From contig NZ_JAGJBZ010000003.1 of assembly GCF_020010925.1 (NCBI RefSeq), forward strand, positions 62,001 to 126,000: 64,000 bases of DNA, given 5' to 3'. The stretch is from Streptomyces griseiscabiei. Lineage in GTDB: Bacteria > Actinomycetota > Actinomycetes > Streptomycetales > Streptomycetaceae. Under the pieces are notes generated by a model, which was not told the DNA's origin, did not search any database, and saw only the letters and a program-made list of their open reading frames with translations. Below are positions 8,701 through 16,523 of the stretch, piece after piece (the stretch's first letter is position 1; each line of letters opens with the position of its first letter). The position numbers and the translations under genes are program-made.

Positions 8701-8923
8701 CTCCCCCGCCGTCGCCCGCTCCACCGCGCTGCTAGACAGCGAGGACGAGGACGACCAGGAGACGGCGGAGGGCTTCCGCGCCGACCTCAACGACTACGTC
8801 AGGGAGTACGGCTTCCTCGCGCAGATCGTCTCCCACGGCGGCCTGGCGGATGATCCGCCGTGAGGAGGGGCTGGACGACGACATCTGATGCGTGTGCCCC
8901 GGCTGGATATGCTGGCCGGGGCA
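8701..8923 (+). pseudogene. Decayed, internally deleted copy of the hsdR 3' end
   Basis: Bases 8701-8830 match hsdR 6049-6178, and 8837-8923 match hsdR 6673-6759, with constant offsets of 2652 and 2164 within the blocks. The relic therefore lacks 488 bp, which is not a multiple of three and shifts the frame between the blocks. The hsdR stop codon (8886-8888) and terminator hairpin (8896-8922) are preserved in order. Substitutions are scattered, mostly at third positions, so the copy is not a recent assembly artefact. It has no start codon context and cannot make a working HsdR. Confidence 0.9.
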
Positions 8924-8939
8924 TCCCTTGGAGGACATC

Positions 8940-9290
8940 GTGAGCACACAGCCCGACCACGACACAGAGCTGATCCCGCGCCCCGCGCGGACCCCCGAGG
9001 CCCTCCGGGCCGCCCTTGCCGCCATCGCGCCGGAGCGACTGCCGGAAATGGACGCCGATCAGCGCAGGGCCGTCGCCGCCGCCATCGAGCAGAGCAGCAT
9101 CAAACCCCTCCAGCTCTTCATGATTGCGTGGGCCGCCAACATCGAGATCGAGCGGTTTCCCGAGGCGGCGCGTGAGCTGCGCCGCGCCGAGTACATGGCC
9201 AACGCCGCCGGGACTCTTGAAGAAAGCCGCCGCTACGTAAGAATCTCCGGCGACATCATCCGCGCCGCGTACAAGGCGGTGTCCGAGTGA
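8940..9290 (+). CDS. DUF6247-like protein, candidate antitoxin partner
   Basis: The 116-residue product begins STQPDHDTELIPRPARTPEALRAAL, then contains APERLPEMDADQRRAVAAAI and a Trp-containing helix (FMIAWAANIEIERFP). This resembles a Streptomyces family known as DUF6247, an assignment made from memory. The GTG start follows GGAGGAC at 8930-8936. It overlaps the next gene by GTGA, and the two small coupled genes have the layout of a toxin-antitoxin operon. The hsdR relic lies directly upstream, so this gene may mark the original right flank of the hsd operon. Confidence 0.7.
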   Translation: MSTQPDHDTELIPRPARTPEALRAALAAIAPERLPEMDADQRRAVAAAIEQSSIKPLQLFMIAWAANIEIERFPEAARELRRAEYMANAAGTLEESRRYVRISGDIIRAAYKAVSE

Positions 9291-9538
9291 CCTGGAGATG
9301 GGAGTACGACCCTGGCGAGGAGTACGTGGCCGGCGGAGCTCCGCCGGCTTTCGTCGCCGAGGTCGAGAAGAAAGCCGACGAGCTGATCCGCGCCGCTGAG
9401 GCTCTCTACCTCGACGGCACGAGGTACGAAGGCATAGGGCCGAAGAGCGAAACCGTGGATGTCCCCGGAGGCATGTTCGTCTTCCTGGTCGTCCCCCGGT
9501 TTGAGTGCGGCTACGTCCTCCAGGTCACCTGGATCTGA
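9287..9538 (+). CDS. Small protein coupled to the DUF6247-like gene, candidate RelE-like toxin
   Basis: The 83-residue product alternates hydrophobic beta-like segments in its second half (MFVFLVVPRFECGYVLQVTWI) with a helical first half (FVAEVEKKADELIRAAEALY). This is compatible with a compact RelE/ParE-type fold, but no catalytic residues can be assigned. Translation is coupled to the upstream gene by a GTGA overlap. The toxin assignment rests on size, coupling and partner only and is an inference. A strong terminator follows at once. Confidence 0.65.
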   Translation: MTWRWEYDPGEEYVAGGAPPAFVAEVEKKADELIRAAEALYLDGTRYEGIGPKSETVDVPGGMFVFLVVPRFECGYVLQVTWI

Positions 9539-9541
9539 CCC

Positions 9542-9584
9542 CAGCAGGTGGCCCCCGGCTCTTCGGAGCGGGGGCTTTCTGCTG
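9542..9584 (+). terminator. Terminator after the small gene pair
   Basis: GCCCCCGGCTC, TTCG loop, GAGCGGGGGC forms a long hairpin with one bulged G (9551-9575) capped by a stable tetraloop. It is flanked by CAGCAG (9542-9547) and CTGCTG (9579-9584), which extend the stem, and a TTT lies on the 3' side. Confidence 0.8.
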
Positions 9585-9826
9585 TCTCGGCTGACCGTGT
9601 AAGACGTGAGGGCCCAGCCGCCCGCGCAACCGGGCCCAACGGCGGTGGTGAAGGTACGGCTCAGACGGTCCGGTCGGCGGGATGCCGACCGGGCGGCGCG
9701 CCCTCCTGCCCGTCGCCCACCACCGCGCCCGAGCGCTGTCGCACCGCGACCGCTGGACGACAGATCGACACAGCGGTCACACTTGACCCCTGACCGTGAC
9801 TGTTCATCACGCACACCGGGGGCAAG

Positions 9827-11413
9827 GTGCCGCAGGAGGCGATCTCCGACCGCTACGAACTCCTGGAGGAGCTCAGTCACGGCGGCATGGGCGACGTATG
9901 GCGCGGTTACGATGCCGTGCTCGACCGGCCTGTCGCCGTGAAGCTCATCCGGCAGGCGTCGGTCACCTCCCCGCAGCTGGCCGAGGAGTTCGCCAAACGA
10001 TTCCGCCGCGAGGCCCGCATCACCGCGCGCATTCAGCACCCCGGCGTGCCGCAGGTGTACGACGCGGTGCTCGACGCGTCGTACGAGCGGCTGTTCCTGG
10101 TGATGGAGCTCGTCGACGGCGTACCGCTGTCCGCCTACCTCGACCCCGGCCGGCCGTTGCCGGTCAGCTGGGCGGCTGCCGTCGCCGCGCAGGTCGCGAC
10201 CGTGCTGTCGTACGCGCACGACGTGCCGGTGATCCACCGGGACCTGAAGCCGGGCAACATCCTCGTCGCTCGCGACGGCACGGTGAAGGTCCTCGACTTC
10301 GGCATCGCGGCAATGCTGCGGACGGACGTCACCAAGCTGACCGCCACCGGCAGCCCCATCGGCACCCACCAGTACATGTCCCCCGAGCAGGTCCGCGGCG
10401 GACGCGTCACCCCGCAGACCGACCTGTACGCGCTCGGCTGCGTGCTGCACGAACTCCTCAGCGGGCGCCTCGCGTTCGAGGCGGAGAGCGAGTACCTGCT
10501 GATGTACCAGCACGTCAACGCCGCCCCCACCCCGCTGCGACAGCTGCGGCCCGACGTCCCCGAGGCGCTGGAGGATCTGGTCCTGCACCTGCTGCGCAAG
10601 GCGCCCGAGGCGCGGCCCGCCGACACGCAGGAGGTGTACGCGCGGCTGCTGCCGTTCCTCCCGCCGCCGGGCCAGGAGCCCGGCGCGGCGGATGCCGGGC
10701 CGGTCGGCGCGCCCGACCCGACGGGCGTGTTCCGTCACCCCTTCGCACCCCGCGCCCGTGCCCAGGCCCCCGCAACCGGTGCCTTGCCGCCCACAGCCGT
10801 TCTCCCAGACGCCCAGCCGGTGCCCGTCCCCGCCCGGCTGCGCGAGGACATCAAGGAGGCGTACGCCCGCTCCGACGCGCTGCTGGAGGAGGAGCGGTTC
10901 GCGCAGGCCGCCGAGGTGCTCGGCGAGGTCATCGAACCCGCGGCCCTCGCCCTCGGCTCCGAGAGCAAGCCGGTGCTGGCACTGCGCCGCCAGCGAGCGG
11001 CGATCCGCCTCCTCGGCGGGGACTACCGGGCCGCCCTGCCCGAGTTCGAGGCCCTCGCCGACGCCTACGCCCGCATCGCCGGACCCACCGGCGAGCAGTC
11101 CCGCGCCTGCCGCGCCCAGGCGGCCCGGTGCCGCGCCGAACTCGGCCAGGTCACCGACGCGCTCGCCGCGCTCCAGGGCGTGCTGGCCGTCGTGCGGGCC
11201 GTCGATAGCGACGTGAGCGAGGAAGCCGTGGAGCTGCGGCACAACATCGGGATGCTGCTGCTCGCCCAGGGCCGGGCCGCCGAGGCGTGGCAGGTTCTCG
11301 AACCGCTCCACCAGGACATGTGCATGGTGTTCGGCCCGGAGGACGAGATGACCGTCGAGATCGCCGAGGCGCTCGCCGTGATCCGCCTCGACCTCGACGG
11401 TTCGGCTTCCTGA
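9827..11413 (+). CDS. Hanks-type serine/threonine protein kinase with TPR-like C-terminal region
   Basis: This kinase transfers phosphate from ATP to Ser/Thr of target proteins. The 528 residues start with the kinase domain: glycine loop HGGMGDV (18-24), ATP-binding K39, catalytic HRD at 137-139 (HRDLKPGN), DFG at 157-159 and an APE-like SPEQ region. A Pro/Ala linker follows. The C-terminal 200 residues are helical, TPR-like repeats (ALLEEERFAQAAEVL, LLLAQGRAAEAWQVL) instead of PASTA domains, and no membrane segment is obvious. The product is therefore probably cytoplasmic and docks proteins. The start is GTG. An ECF sigma factor gene follows 183 bases later, a likely functional partner. Confidence 0.9.
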   Translation: MPQEAISDRYELLEELSHGGMGDVWRGYDAVLDRPVAVKLIRQASVTSPQLAEEFAKRFRREARITARIQHPGVPQVYDAVLDASYERLFLVMELVDGVPLSAYLDPGRPLPVSWAAAVAAQVATVLSYAHDVPVIHRDLKPGNILVARDGTVKVLDFGIAAMLRTDVTKLTATGSPIGTHQYMSPEQVRGGRVTPQTDLYALGCVLHELLSGRLAFEAESEYLLMYQHVNAAPTPLRQLRPDVPEALEDLVLHLLRKAPEARPADTQEVYARLLPFLPPPGQEPGAADAGPVGAPDPTGVFRHPFAPRARAQAPATGALPPTAVLPDAQPVPVPARLREDIKEAYARSDALLEEERFAQAAEVLGEVIEPAALALGSESKPVLALRRQRAAIRLLGGDYRAALPEFEALADAYARIAGPTGEQSRACRAQAARCRAELGQVTDALAALQGVLAVVRAVDSDVSEEAVELRHNIGMLLLAQGRAAEAWQVLEPLHQDMCMVFGPEDEMTVEIAEALAVIRLDLDGSAS

Positions 11414-11596
11414 CCCGCTTCCTCCAGAAGCAGCATCGCCCGAACCGTACTGCTCTGCGGCCGAGGGAATTCCGCTCCGCAGCGGGGCCCGGCCCTTCGC
11501 GCGTCCCGGGCGGCATCCGTCGGAACGTCTCGGAACTCTCCTGTTGCACCTGTGGCCGTCGTGGACACGTAGGGGCAGAAGCCAGGAAAGGAAGCC

Positions 11597-12130
11597 ATGC
11601 CCATCGACACCGAGGCCCAGTTCACGGACGTGTACCGGGCGCACTACGAGGACGTGTTGCGGTTCGTACGCCGTCGCGCCCATCCCATGAACGTCGACGA
11701 CATCGTCGGGGAGACGTTCCTCGCGGCGTGGCGCAGGCGCCGTGAACTCCCCGACAATCCCCGGCCCTGGCTGTTCGGCACCGCCCGCAAGGTGATGCTC
11801 AACGACAGCCGGGGCATGCGCCGGCACACCGCGCTCGCCGTCCGCGTCCAGCAGGCCGCCGAGACCGGAGGCCGCACCCGGGCCGCCGACCCGGCCACGC
11901 TGGTGGACGGCCGGATGGACCTCGCCGCCGCCTGGCAGGCGCTCACCCCGGCCGACCAGGAGGTGCTGGCCCTCCAGGTGTGGGAGCGGCTCTCCGCCAA
12001 GGACGCGGCCAAGGTCCTCGGCTGCACCCGCGCCGCGTACGCCATGCGTCTGACCCGCGCCAAGCGCCGCCTCGCCGCCCGCCTCGACACGGCCACGGCG
12101 AGTGCGCCCGCCCTCGCCACGACGTTCTGA
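11597..12130 (+). CDS. ECF-type RNA polymerase sigma factor
   Basis: The 177-residue protein has region 2 (FTDVYRAHYEDVLRFVRRR, VDDIVGETFLAAWRR, RPWLFGTARKV) and region 4 (ALTPADQEVLALQVWERLS, AKVLGCTRAAYAMRLTRAKRRL), the full layout of a minimal ECF sigma factor that redirects RNA polymerase to its own promoters. The ATG has AGGAAAGGAAG just upstream. Downstream is a single-pass membrane protein, and upstream is a Ser/Thr kinase, so activity may be set by membrane anchoring or phosphorylation. No classical zinc-binding anti-sigma HxxxCxxC motif appears next door. Confidence 0.93.
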   Translation: MPIDTEAQFTDVYRAHYEDVLRFVRRRAHPMNVDDIVGETFLAAWRRRRELPDNPRPWLFGTARKVMLNDSRGMRRHTALAVRVQQAAETGGRTRAADPATLVDGRMDLAAAWQALTPADQEVLALQVWERLSAKDAAKVLGCTRAAYAMRLTRAKRRLAARLDTATASAPALATTF

Positions 12131-12155
12131 CCCTTCCGCACAGGAGCCCCGAGAC

Positions 12156-12983
12156 ATGAACAAGCAGCCGCACGGCACCCCCGCCCCGCACGACACCCTG
12201 CTCGCCGGCCTCGCCCCCCTCGACGCCGCGCCCCCCACCGACCCGACCGCCGCCGAGATCGACCGTGAGGAGACCCTGCTGCGCACGATCCTGGCCGACA
12301 CCGAGCCGCCCGGCCGCTCGGTGCGGCCCGGCCCCCGCCGCCCCCTCGTCCGCCGGGTCTCCTTCACCCTCGCGGGCGCCCTCGCGGCGGGCCTGGCCGT
12401 GGTGACCGCCACCGGCGGACTGTCCGGCCTGCCCGGCAGGGGCTCCCAAGGGCCCCTGTCCTCGGCCGAGTTGGCGAGCTGGACCGGTACGCCCAGCAGC
12501 CTGGAGTCGGCCGGTGAGGAGGGCACGGCCGCCGAGAAGGTGTGCCTGGACAGGACGGAGGACTACGGCCCCGGTCCCGCCGAGGTCAGCAACGCGGACA
12601 TCCGGGGCAGTGTCGCCTCGATGGTCGTCGACCGGGGCGGCGACACGGTGTACTGCCTGGCCGCCTCGGACGGCACCTACATCACGATGGGTATCTCCCC
12701 GGTGTCCGAGCTGCCGGGCGACGGCATCGACGTGGACACCCTGGGCGCCCGGGGCGAGGGCGACGGCCAGTTCAACTACGTCCTCGGGTCCGTCGGCGCG
12801 GACGTCGAGAAGGTCACCGTCCGTGACCACGGCCACACCGTCCACGCCACCATCCAGGACGGCCGCTGGACCGCGTGGTGGCCCCAGGGCGACCCGCTCG
12901 GCCTCATCGCCGGCACGGTCACCGTCACCCTCACCGACGGCACGACCCGCACGTTCGAGGGCGAGGAACTCCCGTACAGCTGA
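12156..12983 (+). CDS. Single-pass membrane protein, partner of the ECF sigma factor
   Basis: ATG at 12156, with CAGGAG 10 bases upstream, starts a 275-residue protein. A cytoplasmic-looking N-terminus with LDREETLLRTIL-like helices (IDREETLLRTILADT) is followed by a basic stop (RRPLVRR) and one hydrophobic segment (VSFTLAGALAAGLAVVTATGG). The larger part would be extracytoplasmic, with beta-rich sequence and two Cys (KVCLDRTED, TVYCLAAS) that could form a disulfide. It sits 25 bases after the sigma gene in the same direction. The layout resembles CU044_5270-type partners of ECF sigma factors; an anti-sigma role is likely but not shown. Confidence 0.75.
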   Translation: MNKQPHGTPAPHDTLLAGLAPLDAAPPTDPTAAEIDREETLLRTILADTEPPGRSVRPGPRRPLVRRVSFTLAGALAAGLAVVTATGGLSGLPGRGSQGPLSSAELASWTGTPSSLESAGEEGTAAEKVCLDRTEDYGPGPAEVSNADIRGSVASMVVDRGGDTVYCLAASDGTYITMGISPVSELPGDGIDVDTLGARGEGDGQFNYVLGSVGADVEKVTVRDHGHTVHATIQDGRWTAWWPQGDPLGLIAGTVTVTLTDGTTRTFEGEELPYS

Positions 12984-13078
12984 CGGACACCGGCAGGCCG
13001 CACGCCGGACAGTGAGGGTGACGGGGGTCACACCCCCTCTCATGTCACAACCGACCCGGTGCCGCCCGTCCCTGTGTT

Positions 13079-13102
13079 GTCACCGCATACGACGGCGGTG
13101 AC
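13079..13102. promoter_or_regulatory. Inverted repeat upstream of the AhpD-like gene
   Basis: GTCACCGC at 13079-13086 pairs perfectly with GCGGTGAC at 13095-13102, separated by 8 bases. It ends 24 bases before the start codon, a position fit for a repressor site or a leader hairpin. Confidence 0.4.
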
Positions 13103-13126
13103 CCACGACGACACAGGGAGCCCGCC

Positions 13127-13600
13127 ATGGAAGCCCGTCTGAACCTGCTCGGCAACCCGCTCACCGGCAAGCTCGTCAAGCACCTCGTCGGCGCGAGCAA
13201 GGTGGTCGACGAGTCCGGACTGCCGCTCACCACCCAGGAGTTGGTGCGTATCCGGGCCAGCCAGATCAACGGCTGCGGCTACTGCCTCGACATGCACACC
13301 AAGGAGGCCGAGCACGCCGGGGAGACCGCCCAGCGGCTGCACCTGGTCGCCACCTGGCGGGAGGCGAAGGTCTTCACCGAGGCCGAGCGTGCCGCCCTGG
13401 AACTGGCCGAGCAGGGCACCCGGATCGCCGACGCGGCCGGCGGCGTCCCGGACGAGGTCTGGGAGAACGCGGCCAAGCACTACGACGAGAGCCAGTTGCT
13501 CGCCCTGGTGGCCCTCATCGCCCTCATCAACACCTTCAACCGGCTGAACGTGATGGTGCAACAGCCGGCGGGCGACTACAAGGTGGGCATGCTCGGCTGA
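13127..13600 (+). CDS. AhpD-like/carboxymuconolactone decarboxylase family protein
   Basis: The 157-residue protein carries the family signature SQINGCGYCLDMHTKEA with the redox pair C50-G-Y-C53 and nearby His, as in AhpD-type alkylhydroperoxidases that reduce organic peroxides. The helical core (LTTQELVRIRAS, ERAALELAEQGTRI, LVALIALINTFNRLNVM) fits the CMD fold. The probable cellular role is protection from peroxides or aldehydes in the cytoplasm; the substrate is unknown. ATG follows a CAGGGAGCC site. It stands alone between the sigma locus and a convergent gene, with a dyad upstream that may bind a regulator. Confidence 0.9.
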   Translation: MEARLNLLGNPLTGKLVKHLVGASKVVDESGLPLTTQELVRIRASQINGCGYCLDMHTKEAEHAGETAQRLHLVATWREAKVFTEAERAALELAEQGTRIADAAGGVPDEVWENAAKHYDESQLLALVALIALINTFNRLNVMVQQPAGDYKVGMLG

Positions 13601-13626
13601 CGGGTCCCGTCCCGGGAACGCTGTCC

Positions 13627-13977
13627 CTACTCCTCGCCCCGCCGGGCGAACTGCAGGGACAGCGCCCGCAGCACGTCGGCCGTTGTCGTGTCGGTCCGTC
13701 CCGTGTCGTGCACCTCGGCGAGGTGGGCGAAGGCGTAGGAGAAGCAGTGGGCCAGGGTCACGATCGCGGGTGCCAGGGCGTCCGCGACGATGTGGGCGGT
13801 CTCCTGGGCGGAGGCGTCGGCGGGCAGCTCGATGCTGGGCAGGGTCTCCACGAGCAGCGCGGAGACGGCCCCCGTCAACGCCACCTCCGCGCCGGGGTTC
13901 TCGCGGGCCTGCCGCCGTACCTCGACCGCCTCGGTGAGAATCCCGACGACGCGCTGCATGATCTCGGTTCGCTCCAT
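13627..13977 (-). CDS. Unidentified helical protein
   Basis: The 116-residue product is all helical in appearance (MERTEIMQRVVGILTEAVEV, LAPAIVTLAHCFSYAFAHLAEV) with no recognised motif. It contains a single Cys next to His. The ATG at 13977 was preferred over a frame extending to 14133, because the extension is Gly/Arg/Pro low complexity and overlaps the neighbouring gene. It follows the Rieske gene on the same strand by about 30 bases and may be co-transcribed, but a functional link is not evident. Confidence 0.6.
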   Translation of the reverse strand: MERTEIMQRVVGILTEAVEVRRQARENPGAEVALTGAVSALLVETLPSIELPADASAQETAHIVADALAPAIVTLAHCFSYAFAHLAEVHDTGRTDTTTADVLRALSLQFARRGEE

Positions 13978-14006
13978 GCCGGGAGCCTGGGACCGCGCCG
14001 GTGAAC

Positions 14007-15125
14007 CTAAACCTCCGACCGGGCCGCCTCGACCGCGTCCCGCGCCTCGACCGCGCCCTGCGCCACGCCGGCCCCGGGACGGGCGGGCGCGGCCGGAGGC
14101 GCCGGCCGGGCCGGATAGAACTGCGCGTACCACCGCCGCAGCGCCCTGATCCCCTTCTCGTGCGGAAGCAGCACCGGCCGCGCCTGATGGATCTTGTGGT
14201 CCCAGATCCGCACCTCCTCCCGTACCTCGCCCAGCGCCTCCGCCCGGAAGACGAGCTTGAACAAGGGGGTGAGGAACGGGAGCCGGCGCGGTCTGCGCAG
14301 GTAGTACAGCATCCGCAGCTCACTCGTACGGTCGTCCACGGGGGTGCTGAGCGCGACGGCGGTCACCGACAGCACCGGCCCGTGGGCCCGGACGACCATC
14401 ACCCCCGGCCCGTACATGTACGCGTCGAACGTGTTGTGGATGTCCCACCCGAACACCCGCCGGCTGATCGTCCCGCGTGCCTCGGCGAACGGCCCGTCCT
14501 CCCGCCATTCCTGGACCGGCGGTCGGCTCTGGCCGTGGATGAAGTGGAAGTGGGACTCGTCCACGATGTTCTCGCGCATCTCCTGGATGTGGATCCGCGC
14601 CCGGCATGTGTCGTCGATCGGCGAGGCGAACCGCCGGGACCCCGTCTCCTCGATCTCCGGCACCTCCCACGCGGGTGCGCCCGGTCCATCCGGTCCATCC
14701 GGGTCGTCCGGCCCGACGTACACGAAGACCAGCCCGCTGTGCTCGCGGACCGGGAACCCGCCGATCGACACCCGGGGTGTCCGGACGGCGAACGGCGCCT
14801 CCACGCACCGTCCGTCCGCCCCGAACCGCCACCCGTGGAACGGGCACTCCACCGTGCCGTCCACGACCTTCCCGCCGACGCCCAGATGCGCGCCGTAGTG
14901 CGGACAGTGCGCGTCCCGCACGGCCGGCCGCCCGTCCGCCCCGCGGAACGCGATCAGCGCCCGCCCGAAGTAGTGCAGGGGGACGACCTTCCCGGCCCGC
15001 AGCTCCCGGCTCCGCAGCACCGCGTACCACCCGTACGGCACGCTCGGCATCGGATAGGCGTCGGCGCGGGGGTCACGGGGCGACCCCGACGCGTCCGGAC
15101 TGTCATGGCGCCGACGAATTCGCAT
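14007..15125 (-). CDS. Rieske non-heme iron oxygenase, terminal oxygenase component
   Basis: This 372-residue protein has a Rieske [2Fe-2S] site C74-x-H76 and C94-x2-H97 (CPHYGAH, CPFHGWR), then the mononuclear iron motif with D189, H192 and H197 in ENIVDESHFHFIHG. Sequence and length resemble the KshA / cholesterol 7-desaturase (DAF-36, Neverland) branch, which acts on steroids or similar hydrophobic rings with electrons from a separate reductase. No reductase or ferredoxin gene is adjacent. Residues 139-150 hold a DPDGPDG repeat, probably from slippage. The last 35 residues are an Ala/Pro tail. Confidence 0.88.
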   Translation of the reverse strand: MRIRRRHDSPDASGSPRDPRADAYPMPSVPYGWYAVLRSRELRAGKVVPLHYFGRALIAFRGADGRPAVRDAHCPHYGAHLGVGGKVVDGTVECPFHGWRFGADGRCVEAPFAVRTPRVSIGGFPVREHSGLVFVYVGPDDPDGPDGPGAPAWEVPEIEETGSRRFASPIDDTCRARIHIQEMRENIVDESHFHFIHGQSRPPVQEWREDGPFAEARGTISRRVFGWDIHNTFDAYMYGPGVMVVRAHGPVLSVTAVALSTPVDDRTSELRMLYYLRRPRRLPFLTPLFKLVFRAEALGEVREEVRIWDHKIHQARPVLLPHEKGIRALRRWYAQFYPARPAPPAAPARPGAGVAQGAVEARDAVEAARSEV

Positions 15126-15212
15126 GGGCCCGATGCTAACGGCGGCCGTGATCTTCTGACCCCAACCGGCATGGAAAACAAGGGAGTTGGCGGGAACAGA
15201 GGGGGGCCGCCG

Positions 15213-16418
15213 TCACGACGGCTTCCCGTAGGCCGCCACCATCACCCGCATGGCCACCTGGTTCATGTCCCTGCCCTTGGCGTCGGTGGAGTTGACGCTG
15301 TAGACGAGGGTGCGGGAGCCGTCGCGGGTGGAGGCGATGGCCGAGTTGTAGCCCCAGCGGCCACCGGTCTTGCCCCACACCTCACGCCCGCCGAGCACCT
15401 TCCGGGCGAGCCCGACGGCGTACTCGGCCGGCCTGCCGGTCGTGAGGTCGTCCACCTCCGGCACGGTGAACATCTCCTCCAGCACCGGCCCGCGCGGCAC
15501 GACCCGCCCCCGGAACAGCGCCTTCGTGAACCGCTCCAGATCGGCCGTGGTCGAGACGAGATCCCCGGCCGCCCACCCGTCCGTCACCCCCCACACGGTG
15601 ACGTCCCGCAGCCCGGTCGTCCCGTCGTCGAGCGTCATCCGCTGATAGCCGCGGTTGTGCGGTCCGGCGATCCGCGCACCGGTCCCCGGGAGGTAGGTGT
15701 CCCGCAGCCCGAGCGGCTTGATGATGTGCCGGGTGACCTGCTGTTCGTACGACTCCCCGGTCACCCGCTCGATGATCAGCCCGGCGACCGTGTACCCGAT
15801 GTTGAGGTAGTGCTGCCGCTCGCCCGGCGCGAACTCGGGGGCCTTCGCCGTCGCCGACCGCACCATCTCCGCCGGGTCGTGCACCACGAAACGGTTCGCG
15901 TACGCCCCCTCGACGGTCGTCCACGGGAAGTCCGGCGCCGGGATGCCGTGTGTGTGGTTCAGCAACTGCCGGACGGTGACACCGCCGTACGACGCCGGAA
16001 TCAGCTCCGGCAGATACGAACGGGCGCTCCGGCCGAGGTCGACCTTCCCCTCGGCGGCGAGCCGCAGCACCACGGCCGCCGTGAACACCTTGGTCACGGA
16101 CCCGGCCCGGAAGCGGCCCTCGGGATCGGCCGCCCGCCCGCTCACGAGGTCGTGCACACCGGAACCGCCCCGCCACACCCCCGCGCTTCCCCCGACCCGG
16201 ACGAGCGCGGCGGTCGCGTCGGCGGAGGGCAGTCCGGCGACGGCCGTCTCCAGCGCGGCGGCCACGTCGGGGTCGATCGCCGACGCGGCCGGGGCCGTCG
16301 CGCGGGGCGCGGCGGACGCGGTGGCCGGCAGGGCCGTGGAGCCGGCGGCCACCCCGAGGACGAGGGCGGCGGCGAGCAGCGTACGCGTGGAGGCCTTCAG
16401 GGTGGGTGTGCTCGGCAT
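15213..16418 (-). CDS. Secreted serine hydrolase of the beta-lactamase/D-Ala-D-Ala carboxypeptidase family
   Basis: A signal peptide (basic start, hydrophobic LLAAALVLGVAAGSTALPATASA) leads to a class C-type penicillin-binding fold. The active-site motif is S107-V-T-K110 in FRAGSVTKVFTAAVV. The second motif reads YLN (HYLNIGYTVAG), and the third is KTG (EVWGKTGGRWGY). It probably cleaves D-alanyl peptides or esters outside the cell; true beta-lactamase activity is less likely. ATG at 16418 was chosen because the signal peptide begins there. A NarL-type two-component system lies directly upstream on the same strand and may control it. Confidence 0.88.
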   Translation of the reverse strand: MPSTPTLKASTRTLLAAALVLGVAAGSTALPATASAAPRATAPAASAIDPDVAAALETAVAGLPSADATAALVRVGGSAGVWRGGSGVHDLVSGRAADPEGRFRAGSVTKVFTAAVVLRLAAEGKVDLGRSARSYLPELIPASYGGVTVRQLLNHTHGIPAPDFPWTTVEGAYANRFVVHDPAEMVRSATAKAPEFAPGERQHYLNIGYTVAGLIIERVTGESYEQQVTRHIIKPLGLRDTYLPGTGARIAGPHNRGYQRMTLDDGTTGLRDVTVWGVTDGWAAGDLVSTTADLERFTKALFRGRVVPRGPVLEEMFTVPEVDDLTTGRPAEYAVGLARKVLGGREVWGKTGGRWGYNSAIASTRDGSRTLVYSVNSTDAKGRDMNQVAMRVMVAAYGKPS

Positions 16419-16523
16419 GGGGAACCCCGTTCGTGTGAGCCGGTGTTGTCGTCGACCCCATCCTTCTGACCGGCGGCTTCGCACGGATCGCCCGCGCAGG
16501 CGGTCTTCGGGGGCCCGGCGCGG

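Noticed and set aside
8606..8863. Open frame covering part of the hsdR relic as a gene
   Set aside because: It begins in the wrong frame of the preceding small gene, has no ribosome binding site and ends through the frameshift caused by the 488-bp deletion.
9233..12526. Very long open frame on the minus strand across the kinase and sigma genes (over 1,000 codons)
   Set aside because: It is antisense to clearly recognised genes; high GC at third positions removes stop codons in the opposite frame. The product is Arg/Gly/His-rich without any domain.
13978..14133. N-terminal extension of the small helical protein at 13627-13977
   Set aside because: The extension is Gly/Arg/Pro repeat sequence and overlaps the coding end of the Rieske gene.
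14001..16469. Long plus-strand frame across the Rieske and serine hydrolase genes
   Set aside because: It is a shadow of two genes with intact catalytic motifs on the minus strand, and its product is low-complexity.
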